Source: Stenotrophomonas sp. PS02298 | GTDB taxonomy: Bacteria > Pseudomonadota > Gammaproteobacteria > Xanthomonadales > Xanthomonadaceae | Direction of reading: 5' to 3' | Length of the DNA: 40,566 bases | NCBI RefSeq assembly: GCF_029959445.1 | Contig: NZ_JASCOR010000022.1 | Location: forward strand, 1-40,566 | In this document: positions 26,100 to 35,049 of the stretch, one piece after another | How positions within the stretch are numbered: the stretch's first letter is position 1 | How the letters are laid out: each line of letters opens with the position of its first letter | Made by a program: the position numbers and the translations under genes | Notes under the pieces: generated by a model | Databases searched by the model: none | What the model was told of the DNA's origin: nothing | The model's input: the letters and a program-made list of their open reading frames with translations, nothing else

Positions 26100-27458
26100 A
26101 TGGCTGATTTCCTGGGGTCCGTGTGGTGGATGATCGTCAGCCTGGGCGTGCTGGTGACGTTTCATGAATTCGGCCATTACTGGGTAGCCCGCCGCTGCGG
26201 GGTAAAGGTACTGCGCTTCTCGGTGGGCTTCGGCAAGCCACTGTGGAGCCGCCGCAACCGCAACGGCACCGAGTTCGCCATCGCCGCCATCCCACTGGGC
26301 GGTTATGTGAAGATGCTGGACGAGCGCGAGGTCGAGGTCCCGGCCGGTGAACGCGCCGTCGCCTTCAACAACAAGACCGTCTGGCAGCGCATCGCCATTG
26401 TCGCCGCCGGCCCTGCTGCCAACCTGATCCTGTGCATCGCCCTGCTTTGGGCGATGTTCGTGATCGGGCGCCAGGACTATTCAGCCACCATCGGCCGCAC
26501 CACCGGCATGGCCGCACAGGCCGGCTTTGTCGCCGGCGACCGCATCCTTGCCGTCGAGGACCGCAGCGTCGAGACCTGGGCCGAGGCCAGCATGGCCTTC
26601 ACCACCGCTGCGATGGACCGCCAGGATGCGCACGTGCGCGTCCGCGACAACCTGGACAACGAACGCACCCGGGTGCTGCCGCTGTCGCAGCTGCCGGCGG
26701 GGTTTGATGAGCGACAGGTTCCGACGCAGGCAGGCTTCATCTGGCAGTTCTGGCTGCAACCAGCCCGTGTCGACTCGGTTTCCGCCGATTCGGCCGCCGC
26801 CGGCTTGCTGCAGACCGGCGACCTGATCCTGGCCGTGGACGGCCAGCGCGTGGACAGCGCCGACCAGGTCACCCCGCTGATCCAGCAACTTGGCCAGCGC
26901 GGCGGTCCCGGCATGGTCGAGGTCGAGCGCAACGGCGAGCGGCTGGCATTGGAGCTGACCCCGCAGGCCGGCCAAGGGCCGGACGGCAAGCCACGCTGGC
27001 TGATCGGGGTTGGCTTTGCCACCAACCAGGCCCCCGCCTACGACGCCCGCCAGCAGTACGGCGTGTTCGCCGCGCTGCCGGCCGCCGTGCGCGAAACCGG
27101 CAAATTGGCGACAGATTCGCTGGGTATGATGCGGCGCATGCTCACTGGCCACGCCTCGGTAAAGAACATTTCCGGCCCGATCACCATCGCCCGCGTGGCC
27201 AATGCCTCGGCTGAACGCGGGCTGGATTGGTTCCTGTATTTCCTGGCTTTGCTGTCGCTGAGCCTGTGCATCATCAACCTGCTGCCCATCCCCATCTTGG
27301 ACGGCGGGCACCTGCTGTATTACCTTATCGAGTTGGTCAAGGGCAGCCCGCTTAGCGAGCGCGCCATGGCTGCCGGCCAATACATCGGTCTGGCGCTGTT
27401 GGCGGGGTTGATGGGATTGGCGTTCTACAACGACATCCTCAGCCTGGTCCCGCGATGA
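26100..27458 (+). CDS. rseP: Site-2 intramembrane zinc metalloprotease RseP
   Basis: Cleaves the anti-sigma factor RseA within the inner membrane to release sigma-E during envelope stress, and also clears signal-peptide remnants. It is 452 aa. The zinc motif HEFGH (His22, Glu23, His26) lies in the first membrane helix, and the third ligand region LLPIPILDGGHLLYYL is near residue 400. Two periplasmic PDZ domains lie between; the second contains SAAAGLLQTGDLILAVDG. GPAANLILCIALLWAMFV marks the second helix. ATG 26100 was preferred over the GTG two codons earlier. It precedes bamA, whose misassembly in other species triggers the sigma-E response. Confidence 0.96.
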   Translation: MADFLGSVWWMIVSLGVLVTFHEFGHYWVARRCGVKVLRFSVGFGKPLWSRRNRNGTEFAIAAIPLGGYVKMLDEREVEVPAGERAVAFNNKTVWQRIAIVAAGPAANLILCIALLWAMFVIGRQDYSATIGRTTGMAAQAGFVAGDRILAVEDRSVETWAEASMAFTTAAMDRQDAHVRVRDNLDNERTRVLPLSQLPAGFDERQVPTQAGFIWQFWLQPARVDSVSADSAAAGLLQTGDLILAVDGQRVDSADQVTPLIQQLGQRGGPGMVEVERNGERLALELTPQAGQGPDGKPRWLIGVGFATNQAPAYDARQQYGVFAALPAAVRETGKLATDSLGMMRRMLTGHASVKNISGPITIARVANASAERGLDWFLYFLALLSLSLCIINLLPIPILDGGHLLYYLIELVKGSPLSERAMAAGQYIGLALLAGLMGLAFYNDILSLVPR

Positions 27459-27529
27459 ACTTTTTCCCGTTGTCGTCGTCTTACGCCGGCACCCACGCAT
27501 TATCGAAATCGACTCCAACCGGACGTGAT

Positions 27530-29995
27530 ATGACGCGACTTCCCAATCGCCGCTTGCTGGCCCTCGCACTTGCTGCCGGTCTGGCCCTGCCTGTGCTTGC
27601 ACAGGCGGCCGAGCCCTTTACCGCCAGCGACATCCGCGTGGACGGCCTGCAGCGCATTTCCTCCGGCACCGTGTTCACCTACCTGCCGGTGGAACGCGGC
27701 GACACGGTGGACGACGCCAAGATCGGCGACACCATCCGCGCCCTGTACAAGACCGGCTTCTTCGAAGACGTGCAGCTGGACCGCCAGGGCGACATCCTGG
27801 TCGTCACCGTCAAGGAACGCCCGGCGATCAACAAGTTGACCGTCACCGGCAACAAGGACATCAAGAGCGAGCAGCTGCTCAAGGGCCTGTCCGACATCGG
27901 CCTGAGCGAAGGCGGCACCTTTGACCGCCTGAGCCTGGACCGCGTGACCCAGGAACTGCGCCGGCAGTACAACGACCGCGGCAAATACAACGTGGAAATC
28001 ACCCCGACGGTGAGCCCGCTGGACCGTAACCGCGTCGACGTTGCGATTGCCGTCAAGGAAGGCAAGGCGGCCAAGATCCGCCACGTCAACCTGATCGGCA
28101 CCGAAAAATTCGAAGCCAACGACATTCTCGACACCTGGGAATCCAAGGAGCACAACTGGGCCTCGTGGTATCGCCGCGATGACCAGTACTCCAAGGAAAA
28201 GCTGTCTGGCGACCTGGAAAAGCTCAACTCCTGGTACCTGGACCGTGGCTACGTCGATTTCAGCATCGACTCCACCCAGGTCTCGATCAGCCCGGACAAG
28301 CGTGACATGTTCGTCACCGCCGGCGTGACCGAGGGCGAGCAGTACAAGATTTCCGAGATCAAGGTCACTGGCGACACCATCCTGCCGCAGGAAGACGTCG
28401 AGCGGATGGTCATCCAGAAGTCGGGCGATACCTTCTCGCGCGCCCTGCTGGAGTTCAGCGCTGATGGCATCACCAACAGCCTGTCCAACGTTGGCTACGC
28501 CTTCGCCAAGGTCAACCCGATCCCGACCAGCAACCGCGCCGACCGTACCGTGGCGGTCAACATGCAGGTGGTACCGGGCCCGCGCGTGGCCGTGCGCCGC
28601 ATCGTATTCAAGGGCAACTCGCGCACCAGCGACGAAGTCTTGCGCCGTGAAATGCGCCAGTTCGAGAACAGCTGGTATTCGCAGGCTGCGATTGACCGTT
28701 CCAAGATCCGCCTGCAGCGTCTGGGCTACTTCGAATCGGTCGACGTCGAGACCCAACCGGTCACCGGCAGCAACGACCAGGTCGACGTGGTCTACAACGT
28801 CAAGGAAACCACCTCCGGCAGCTTCGTGTTCGGCCTGGGCTATTCGCAGTCCTACGGCATGACCACCTCGGTGCAGCTGTCGCAGAACAACTTCCTCGGC
28901 GGCGGTAACCGCGTGTCGGTCGAGGCCTCGCGCAGCAGCTACCTGCAGCGTTATGGCTTCAGCTACACCAACCCCTACTTCACTGATGACGGCGTCTCGC
29001 TGGGCTACAACCTGTCCTGGCGTGAGCTCGACTACTCCGACTTCAACACCGCGCAGTACAACAGCACCAACGGTTCGGCGCAGGTGGTGTTCGGCATTCC
29101 GATCACCGAGAACGATGCGTTCTCGCTGATGTTCGGCATCGACAGCAACCAGATCACCACGTACCCCGGTTACACGCCCGCCTCGATCATCGAGTACATC
29201 GATGCCGTTGGCACGCGCACCTTCCACTCCTGGCGTTCGGAGCTGGGCTGGGCACGCGACACCCGCAACGACTATTTCATGCCGACCCGCGGCACCTACC
29301 AGCGCCTCGGCCTGGAAGCCACGCTGCCTGGCTCGACCGTTGAGTACTACAAGCTCAGCTACCAGTTCTCCAAATACTGGCCGATCATCCCGTCACTGGT
29401 GATCAATACCCGCCTGGAACTGGGTTACGGCGATTCGTACGGCAGCGACAAGGTCCGTGACATCTGCTGGAATGTAATCCCCGGCACCCCCGGCACGCCA
29501 GCCAATGGCGATACCCCGGCGGTACCTGGCACCGCTGACACCACCCAGGTGGTTGACTGCGCCACCAACCCCACCGCCAACCACCGCCAGATCAAGGCGA
29601 GCGGCCTGCCGTTCTTCGAGAACTTCTACGCTGGCGGCACCAACTCGGTGCGTGGCTTCGAGGACAACACCCTGGGTCCGCGCTCGGAAATCATCGGCGG
29701 CTACTACAATGGCCAGCCGCTGGGTGGCTCGGTGAAGACAGTCGGCTCGATCGAAGCCTATTTCCCGAAGCTGTTCGACAGCCCGTCGGCGCGCGTTTCG
29801 GCGTTCTTCGACTTCGGTAACGTCTACAACGGCACCAGCAACTTCAAGGCCAACGAGCTGCGCGCATCTGCCGGTGTCGCCCTGTTGTGGCGCGCCCCGG
29901 TCGGCCCGATCTCCATCAGCTATGCCTTCCCGTTGAAGAAGGAAGACGGTGACGAGATCGAGCGTCTGCAGTTCACCTTTGGTGGTCAGTTCTAA
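27530..29995 (+). CDS. bamA: Outer-membrane protein assembly factor BamA
   Basis: Central subunit of the BAM complex that folds beta-barrels into the outer membrane; essential. It is 821 aa. The start at 27530 gives a textbook signal peptide (LLALALAAGLALPVLAQAA). The ATG at 27455, overlapping the rseP stop, would put 25 polar residues before it and is less likely. Five POTRA domains fill about residues 25-425 (first: FTASDIRVDGLQRI), then a 16-strand barrel ending with the beta-signal LQFTFGGQF. The conserved VRGF of loop 6 is at 707-710. A repetitive insert rich in Pro, Gly and Thr lies before LPFFENFYAGG and carries two cysteines, Cys646 and Cys677. In E. coli BamA the loop cysteine pair lies after VRGF instead. 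No skp gene follows. Confidence 0.97.
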   Translation: MTRLPNRRLLALALAAGLALPVLAQAAEPFTASDIRVDGLQRISSGTVFTYLPVERGDTVDDAKIGDTIRALYKTGFFEDVQLDRQGDILVVTVKERPAINKLTVTGNKDIKSEQLLKGLSDIGLSEGGTFDRLSLDRVTQELRRQYNDRGKYNVEITPTVSPLDRNRVDVAIAVKEGKAAKIRHVNLIGTEKFEANDILDTWESKEHNWASWYRRDDQYSKEKLSGDLEKLNSWYLDRGYVDFSIDSTQVSISPDKRDMFVTAGVTEGEQYKISEIKVTGDTILPQEDVERMVIQKSGDTFSRALLEFSADGITNSLSNVGYAFAKVNPIPTSNRADRTVAVNMQVVPGPRVAVRRIVFKGNSRTSDEVLRREMRQFENSWYSQAAIDRSKIRLQRLGYFESVDVETQPVTGSNDQVDVVYNVKETTSGSFVFGLGYSQSYGMTTSVQLSQNNFLGGGNRVSVEASRSSYLQRYGFSYTNPYFTDDGVSLGYNLSWRELDYSDFNTAQYNSTNGSAQVVFGIPITENDAFSLMFGIDSNQITTYPGYTPASIIEYIDAVGTRTFHSWRSELGWARDTRNDYFMPTRGTYQRLGLEATLPGSTVEYYKLSYQFSKYWPIIPSLVINTRLELGYGDSYGSDKVRDICWNVIPGTPGTPANGDTPAVPGTADTTQVVDCATNPTANHRQIKASGLPFFENFYAGGTNSVRGFEDNTLGPRSEIIGGYYNGQPLGGSVKTVGSIEAYFPKLFDSPSARVSAFFDFGNVYNGTSNFKANELRASAGVALLWRAPVGPISISYAFPLKKEDGDEIERLQFTFGGQF

Positions 29996-30034
29996 ATAGA
30001 ACTGACCCGCTGACCCGAGGCTGCGCCCCGGGTA

Positions 30035-30064
30035 CCGAAGATTGCGCCATGGCGCAATCTTCGG
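30035..30064. repeat. 30-nt perfect palindrome downstream of bamA
   Basis: A 30-nt sequence that is its own reverse complement, centred on CCATGG; one arm reads CCGAAGATTGCGCCA. It begins 40 nt after the bamA stop. There is no U-tract after it. It could be an mRNA 3'-end stabiliser or a protein-binding site. Only the symmetry is certain. Confidence 0.75.
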
Positions 30065-30103
30065 GCGCGCTCTGGTCTACCGATTCCCCGCGCCTGTCGG
30101 CGC

Positions 30104-30124
30104 GCCCCCTTTACCAAAGGGGGC
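30104..30124. repeat. Intergenic hairpin repeat
   Basis: GCCCCCTTT pairs with AAAGGGGGC around ACC, a perfect 9-bp stem. Hairpins of this form are common between genes in xanthomonads. No specific function is visible. Confidence 0.6.
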
Positions 30125-30153
30125 TCTCCACCAGAATTACCGCATCAAACTGC

Positions 30154-30187
30154 CCCGGGAAGAAACACAGTCCCGGGCTTTGCTTTT
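30154..30187 (+). terminator. Probable terminator after bamA
   Basis: CCCGGGA pairs with TCCCGGG around a 10-nt loop, followed by CTTTGCTTTT. The stem is short and the U-tract is interrupted, so it may be only partly effective. Placed 158 nt after bamA, it would separate bamA from lpxD. Confidence 0.55.
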
Positions 30188-30315
30188 ATGGGTCCAGTGC
30201 CTGCGCTCGGCGCAACCGGCCATTCCCATCAAAGCCATGCTGACCCTTCTGCCCACATCCGGCCTCCCGCCCACCCCGCTGCCCTTGCCCTGCAAGGGTG
30301 ATAACGTCCGTTCGC

Positions 30316-30344
30316 ATGACCGCCATCGGCGCACACGGTAAACT
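30316..30344 (+). promoter_or_regulatory. lpxD: Probable lpxD promoter (leaderless start)
   Basis: ATGACC (30316-30321; four of six to TTGACA), a 17-nt spacer, and TAAACT (30339-30344; four of six). Six bases separate the -10 box from the lpxD GTG, so transcription should start at the first base of the start codon. No ribosome binding site precedes the GTG, which fits a leaderless mRNA. Confidence 0.5.
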
Positions 30345-30350
30345 TGCTGC

Positions 30351-31373
30351 GTGAATACTCTTACCTATACCGCTCAGGAACTTGCCGACCGATTCGGCCT
30401 GCAGGTGCACGGTGACCCGTCGGTCGCCATCCACGGCGTTGCCACGCTGGCCCATGCCGGCCCCGGGCAGCTGACCTTCCTGGCCAATCCGCGTTACCGG
30501 GCACAGCTGGCCGACAGCAAGGCGTCGATCGTGCTGCTGCGCGCCGATGACGCCGAGGCCGCACCAGGCGCCGCCTTGGTCGCCAAGGACCCGTACACCA
30601 CCTTCGCCAAGATCGGCGCACTGTTCGAAACCGTCCCGGTGCGCGAGCCCGGCATCCACCCCAGCGCGGTCATCGACCCCAGCGCGACGGTGGCCGCCAG
30701 CGCCCATATCGGCCCGCACGTCTGCATCGGCGCACGCAGCGTGATCGGCGAGAGCTGCATCATCGGCGTCGGCAGCATCATCGGCGACGACTGCGTGGTC
30801 GAGGCCGGCACCGAACTGCTGGCCCGCGTCACCCTGGTTGCGCGGGTCAAGCTGGGCAAGCGCGTGCGCATCCACCCGGGCGCGGTGCTCGGTGCCGAGG
30901 GCTTCGGCCTGGCAATGGACAACGGCCACTGGATCAAGGTCCCGCAGCTGGGTGGCGTGCGCATCGGCGACGATTGCGAGATCGGCGCCAACACCTGCAT
31001 CGACCGTGGCGCACTGGAAGACACCACTCTGGACGAAGACGTGCGCGTGGACAATCTGGTGCAGATCGCCCACAACGTACAGATCGGCGCGCACAGCGCC
31101 ATCGCGGGCTCGACCGGCATTGCCGGCAGCGCCAAGATCGGCCGCTACTGCCTGCTCGGCGGCGCCGTCGGCGTCGTTGGCCACCTGGAAATCTGCGACC
31201 ACGTCGTCATCACCGGCAAGTCGGTGGTGCGCAACTCGATTACCGAACCGGGCGAGTACTCGTCAGGCACCCCTTTGACCGACAACCGCACGTGGCGCAA
31301 AAACGCCGCGCGCTTCAAGCAGCTCGATTCGCTGGCACGGCGCATCCTGGCTGTGAGCAAGGAGAAAGAATGA
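30351..31373 (+). CDS. lpxD: UDP-3-O-(3-hydroxyacyl)glucosamine N-acyltransferase
   Basis: Third step of lipid A synthesis: transfers a 3-hydroxyacyl chain from acyl carrier protein to the 2-amino group of the glucosamine. It is 340 aa with a GTG start and no in-frame ATG nearby. The N-terminal uridine-binding domain shows TFLANPRYRAQL and AALVAKDPYTTFAKI. The left-handed beta-helix has many hexapeptide repeats from about residue 100 (HPSAVIDPSATVAASAHIGP). The catalytic His241 is in LVQIAHNVQIG, matching E. coli His239. The C-terminal motif TEPGEYSSGTPL is present. The stop overlaps the fabZ ATG (ATGA). First gene of lpxD-fabZ-lpxA-lpxB-rnhB. Confidence 0.97.
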   Translation: MNTLTYTAQELADRFGLQVHGDPSVAIHGVATLAHAGPGQLTFLANPRYRAQLADSKASIVLLRADDAEAAPGAALVAKDPYTTFAKIGALFETVPVREPGIHPSAVIDPSATVAASAHIGPHVCIGARSVIGESCIIGVGSIIGDDCVVEAGTELLARVTLVARVKLGKRVRIHPGAVLGAEGFGLAMDNGHWIKVPQLGGVRIGDDCEIGANTCIDRGALEDTTLDEDVRVDNLVQIAHNVQIGAHSAIAGSTGIAGSAKIGRYCLLGGAVGVVGHLEICDHVVITGKSVVRNSITEPGEYSSGTPLTDNRTWRKNAARFKQLDSLARRILAVSKEKE

Positions 31374-31828
31374 ACGCACCACTGCAGATGCCCATCGACG
31401 TCACCACGATCCAGACGTTGATCCCGCACCGCTACCCGTTCCTGCTGGTCGACAAGGTTGTCGAACTGGATGTGGACGCCAAGCGCATCGTCGCGCACAA
31501 GAACGTAACCATCAACGAGCCCTACTTCCAGGGCCACTTCCCGGGCCAGCCGATCATGCCGGGCGTGCTGATCATCGAAGCCCTGGCCCAGGCAGGTGGC
31601 GTGCTGACCCAGCTCAGCCTTGGCCGCGACGCGCAGTCCAAGCTGTTCTACCTGGTCAAGGTCGACAACGTGCGCTTCATGAAGCAGGTGGTGCCGGGCG
31701 ACGTGCTGGAACTGCATGTGCAGGTCAAGCGCATGATCCGCAACATGGCGGTCTACTACGGCGAAGCCAAGGTGGATGGTGAAATCGTCGCACACGCCGA
31801 AGTGCTCTGCGCCGGCACCCGCGAATAA
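31370..31828 (+). CDS. fabZ: 3-hydroxyacyl-[acyl-carrier-protein] dehydratase FabZ
   Basis: Dehydrates 3-hydroxyacyl-ACP in fatty-acid elongation and so competes with LpxA and LpxD for hydroxyacyl-ACP. It is 152 aa. The ATG at 31370 has AGGAG upstream and overlaps the lpxD stop by four bases. Hotdog-fold motifs: [14 protein letters not shown], then [28 protein letters not shown] with the catalytic His and Glu. [14 protein letters not shown] follows. Its position inside the lpx genes is conserved in proteobacteria and probably balances fatty acid and lipid A synthesis. Confidence 0.97.
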   Translation: MNAPLQMPIDVTTIQTLIPHRYPFLLVDKVVELDVDAKRIVAHKNVTINEPYFQGHFPGQPIMPGVLIIEALAQAGGVLTQLSLGRDAQSKLFYLVKVDNVRFMKQVVPGDVLELHVQVKRMIRNMAVYYGEAKVDGEIVAHAEVLCAGTRE

Positions 31829-31845
31829 TCTGCCTGGAGCAAACG

Positions 31846-32637
31846 ATGAGCGATAACGCACCCTTGATTCACCCGACCGCGGTCATCGATCCCTCGGCCA
31901 AACTCGGCCAAGGCGTGCGCGTGGGTGCGTTCACCCTGATCGGCGCCGACGTCGAGATCGGCGATGGCACCGAAGTGGGGCCGCATTGCAGCATCCACGG
32001 TCCGACCCGGATCGGTCGCGACAATCGCTTCATCGGCCACGTCGCGGTCGGCGGCGAACCGCAGGACAAGAAGTTCGCCGGTGAACGCACCGAGCTGGTG
32101 ATCGGCGACCGCAATGTGTTCCGTGAATTCGTCACCCTCAGCCGCGGCACTGCCGGCGGCGGTGGTGTCACCACCATCGGCAACGACAACTGGATGCTGG
32201 CCTACGTGCATGTCGCCCATGACTGCCATGTCGCCGACCACTGCGTGTTCTCCAACAACACCACCCTGGCCGGCCACGTCTCGGTCGGCAACTGGGTGAT
32301 CATCAGCGGCTTCGCCGGTGCCCACCAGTTCTGCCGCATCGGCGACCATGCCTTCCTCGGCATGGGTGCACTGGTCACCGGCGACATCCCGCCGTTCACC
32401 ATGGTCGGCATCGACGGCCACGGTCGTCCACGCGGTATCAACAGTGAGGGCCTGAAGCGTCGTGGTTTCGACACCGAACGCATCAGTGCGATCAAGCGCG
32501 CTTACCGCACCATCTACGTTGCAGGTGTTCCGCTGGCCGAAGCCAAGGTGGCGTTGGCCGAGCAGGCCCAGAGCAGCGATGACGTCAAGCAGATGCTGGA
32601 CTTCATCGAGCACGGCGAGCGTCCGCTGCAACGATGA
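31846..32637 (+). CDS. lpxA: UDP-N-acetylglucosamine 3-O-acyltransferase
   Basis: First step of lipid A synthesis: transfers a 3-hydroxyacyl chain from ACP to UDP-GlcNAc. It is 263 aa, and the alignment with E. coli LpxA (262 aa) is nearly gap-free. Catalytic His125 lies in VHVAHDC. Left-handed beta-helix repeats fill the first two thirds ([15 protein letters not shown]). The acyl-length ruler position, Gly173 in E. coli (C14), is Met173 here ([10 protein letters not shown]). In E. coli a Gly173Met change shortens the chain to C10, and Pseudomonas has Met at this place. A shorter primary chain, C10-C12, is therefore expected, in agreement with xanthomonad lipid A. The stop overlaps lpxB (ATGA). 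Confidence 0.97.
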   Translation: MSDNAPLIHPTAVIDPSAKLGQGVRVGAFTLIGADVEIGDGTEVGPHCSIHGPTRIGRDNRFIGHVAVGGEPQDKKFAGERTELVIGDRNVFREFVTLSRGTAGGGGVTTIGNDNWMLAYVHVAHDCHVADHCVFSNNTTLAGHVSVGNWVIISGFAGAHQFCRIGDHAFLGMGALVTGDIPPFTMVGIDGHGRPRGINSEGLKRRGFDTERISAIKRAYRTIYVAGVPLAEAKVALAEQAQSSDDVKQMLDFIEHGERPLQR

Positions 32638-33842
32638 ACGCTGTAACCCAGGATTCCGGACTGGCGCTTGGCCGCAAGCCGCGCATCGCGCTGGTAGCCG
32701 GTGAGGCGTCGGGCGACCTGCTCGGCGCCGGCCTGATCAATGCCCTGCGTGCGCGCTACCCCGATGCCGAATTTGCAGGCATCGGCGGCGACGCAATGCG
32801 AAATGCCGGCTGCGAAACCTGGTTTGATGCCAGCGAGCTGGCGCTGATGGGGCTGGCCGAGATCCTGCGCCATCTGCCGCGCCTGCTGAAGCTGCGCAAG
32901 GAATTCCGCCAGCGCGTGCTCGACTGGCAGCCCGATGTATTCATCGGCATCGACGCACCGGATTTCAATCTGGGCGTTGAAAAGTGGCTCAAGCAGCGCG
33001 GCCTGCGCACCGTGCATTACGTCAGCCCCTCGGTCTGGGCCTGGCGCGAGAAGCGCGCCGAGAAGATCGGTGCCAGCGCCGATCTGGTGCTGTGCCTGTT
33101 CCCGATGGAACCGCCGATCTATGCCCGACACGGCATTGATGCACGCTTCGTCGGCCATCCGATGGCTGATGAAATTCCGCTGCACAGCGATCGCACGGCA
33201 GCGCGGCAAGCGCTGGGCATTCCCGAGCAGGCAAAGCTGCTTGCGGTACTGCCCGGCAGCCGCCTGGGCGAAGTGAGCCGGCTCGGCCCGCCGTTCTTCG
33301 CCGCCGCCTGGCAGCTGTGCGAACAAGACCGCGGCCTGCATATCGTCGTGCCCGCGGCCAATGCCAAGTGCAAGGCGATGATCACCGAACAGATCCGCAG
33401 CGCAGCGCTCCCCAGCGCGCGCCTGCACCTGCTCGATGGCAAGGCACGCGAAGCGATGATCGCCGCCGACGTGGTGATGCTGGCATCCGGCACCGCGACC
33501 CTGGAAACCATGCTGGTCAAGCGCCCGATGGTGGTGGGCTACCGCGTTGCCGAGCTCACCTATCGCATCGTCAAGGCGCTGGGCCTGATCAAGGTCGATC
33601 GTTTTGCCCTGCCCAATGTACTGGCCGGCAAGGACCTGGCGCCGGAGCTGATCCAGCACGAATGCACGCCAGAAAACCTGTCCGCCGCAGTACGCAACTG
33701 GTTTGAGCATCCCGATTGCGTCAGCGGTCTGCAGGACGACTACCAGCAGCTGCACCAGCAGCTACGCCAGGACGCCTCGGCACGTGCAGCAGAGGCTGTC
33801 GCGGGCCTGTTGCAGGCGCCGCGCAAGCAAGGCCAGCCGTGA
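32634..33842 (+). CDS. lpxB: Lipid-A-disaccharide synthase
   Basis: Condenses UDP-2,3-diacylglucosamine with lipid X to form the beta-1,6 disaccharide of lipid A at the inner face of the membrane. It is 402 aa. The GT19 family motifs are seen: [16 protein letters not shown] at the N-terminus, [66 protein letters not shown], and [21 protein letters not shown] short linker rich in Gln and Ala ends the protein. It overlaps lpxA upstream (ATGA) and rnhB downstream (GTGA). Confidence 0.97.
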   Translation: MNAVTQDSGLALGRKPRIALVAGEASGDLLGAGLINALRARYPDAEFAGIGGDAMRNAGCETWFDASELALMGLAEILRHLPRLLKLRKEFRQRVLDWQPDVFIGIDAPDFNLGVEKWLKQRGLRTVHYVSPSVWAWREKRAEKIGASADLVLCLFPMEPPIYARHGIDARFVGHPMADEIPLHSDRTAARQALGIPEQAKLLAVLPGSRLGEVSRLGPPFFAAAWQLCEQDRGLHIVVPAANAKCKAMITEQIRSAALPSARLHLLDGKAREAMIAADVVMLASGTATLETMLVKRPMVVGYRVAELTYRIVKALGLIKVDRFALPNVLAGKDLAPELIQHECTPENLSAAVRNWFEHPDCVSGLQDDYQQLHQQLRQDASARAAEAVAGLLQAPRKQGQP

Positions 33843-34495
33843 CCACAAGGCGCACCCCCAAGGCAGCGGATGCCTCGCTGTCCTTGTTTGACGATGCCGC
33901 CCTGCTCGCACGGCAAGCACCACGCCTGGTCGCCGGTGTCGACGAGGCCGGGCGCGGCCCGCTGGCCGGCCCGGTCGCGGTGGCGGCCGTTGTCTTCGAC
34001 CCCGAACGTCCACGCATCAACGGTCTGGATGACTCCAAGGCATTGACCGCACTACGCCGCGACCAGCTCTACGACCGCATCATCGAACGTGCATTGGCTT
34101 ACAAGATCGTGATGGTCGACGTGGCCGAGATCGACAGCCTCAATATCTTCCAGGCCACCATGCAGGGCATGCGCCTGGCGGTGGAAGGCGTCGCACATGT
34201 GGCGCAGTTCGCCCGCATCGATGGCAACAAGATTCCCAAGGGCCTGCCCTGCCCGGCCGAAGCGCTGGTTGGTGGCGACGCCATTGACCGCAGCATCATG
34301 GCCGCCTCGATCCTGGCCAAGGTCAGCCGCGACCGCTTCATGCTGGAGCTGCACCAGCAACACCCCGAGTACGGCTTTGACCAGCACAAGGGCTATGGCA
34401 CACCGCTGCATATGGCCGCGCTGCGCACACATGGCCCCTGCCCCCAGCACCGGCGCAGCTTCGCCCCGGTGCGTGCTTGCCTGGAAACCGCTTGA
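33839..34495 (+). CDS. rnhB: Ribonuclease HII
   Basis: Cuts RNA in RNA-DNA hybrids and excises misincorporated ribonucleotides. It is 218 aa with a GTG start that overlaps the lpxB stop (GTGA); the frame upstream of it overlaps lpxB and is not conserved-looking. Motifs: [16 protein letters not shown] (catalytic Asp-Glu, GRG), [22 protein letters not shown], and [14 protein letters not shown] with the remaining acidic residues upstream. [18 protein letters not shown] is typical of the C-terminal part. Its link with lpxB is conserved in proteobacteria, but dnaE, often next, is here separated by 554 bp. Confidence 0.96.
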   Translation: MTTRRTPKAADASLSLFDDAALLARQAPRLVAGVDEAGRGPLAGPVAVAAVVFDPERPRINGLDDSKALTALRRDQLYDRIIERALAYKIVMVDVAEIDSLNIFQATMQGMRLAVEGVAHVAQFARIDGNKIPKGLPCPAEALVGGDAIDRSIMAASILAKVSRDRFMLELHQQHPEYGFDQHKGYGTPLHMAALRTHGPCPQHRRSFAPVRACLETA

Positions 34496-35049
34496 GTCAC
34501 TCGCTGCCCCATCGGGGCAAGCAATCGATTGCATATGATCATTGCCCGCCGCAAGCCAGCCACCCGCTGATCCCCGACACGGTCACCAGCGTCGGCCAGC
34601 TGGATCAGGCCATCGCCATTGACACCGCCTGGCCGAAACTGGCCGGCGTAGTCGCCAACTTCCTCGACTACCAGCGGGAAGCCGAGCGCCAAGGCCGCGG
34701 CTACCATGACATCGCCTTCAACCGCCGCAGCTGGCTGGAGCTGCATGAAATCGAGCCCGCCTGCATGAACACCAGCGGCGGGTGCGTGAAAGCAGCTACG
34801 CACCTGAACCGCTCAGCTACTTCCGCATCCACTGACAGCGACACCGACAGCGCTCCAGCCAGACCCGCCAAGCTCAGGCTGGAGCTCTGCCGGGCGTGGC
34901 GTGGACGACCAAGCCCGCCTGGCCTGCGCCTGTCCTGATAGTGTGCACCTGCGGGCCATTGGCCCGGGCCGGCGCGGGTCGCAGGCATGTCAAGCCTTGC
35001 CCCACCCCGCCCCCGTCGCTACCCTGCACCGGCATACTTCTGGCTCCGC
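34496..35049. other. rnhB-dnaE spacer
   Basis: A 554-bp interval without an established gene. It starts with a hairpin, TGCCCC-ATC-GGGGCA (34505-34519), without a U-tract, and includes the palindrome GCAATCGATTGC. A coding-like remnant follows at about 34567-34776. The last ~270 bp look non-coding and include CGGGCC-ATT-GGCCCG near 34950. A -10-like CATACT lies 12 nt before the dnaE ATG, without a clear -35. Confidence 0.5.
34567..34776 (+). pseudogene. Unidentified coding-like remnant
   Basis: About 70 codons in one frame have strong GC bias at third positions and a normal amino-acid mix, for example TAWPKLAGVVANFLDY and GYHDIAFNRRSWLELHE. The bias stops abruptly after about 34776, although the frame stays open to 34938. 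The only ATG in frame before it is inside rnhB (34477), and the residues between them do not look like protein. I do not recognise the family. It is best read as an internal or C-terminal fragment of a decayed gene; a small intact gene with an unusual start is the alternative. Confidence 0.35.

Noticed and set aside
27455-27529. Upstream ATG start for bamA overlapping the rseP stop
   Set aside because: It would place 25 polar residues before a perfect signal peptide. The ATGA overlap is tempting but the 27530 start is more likely.
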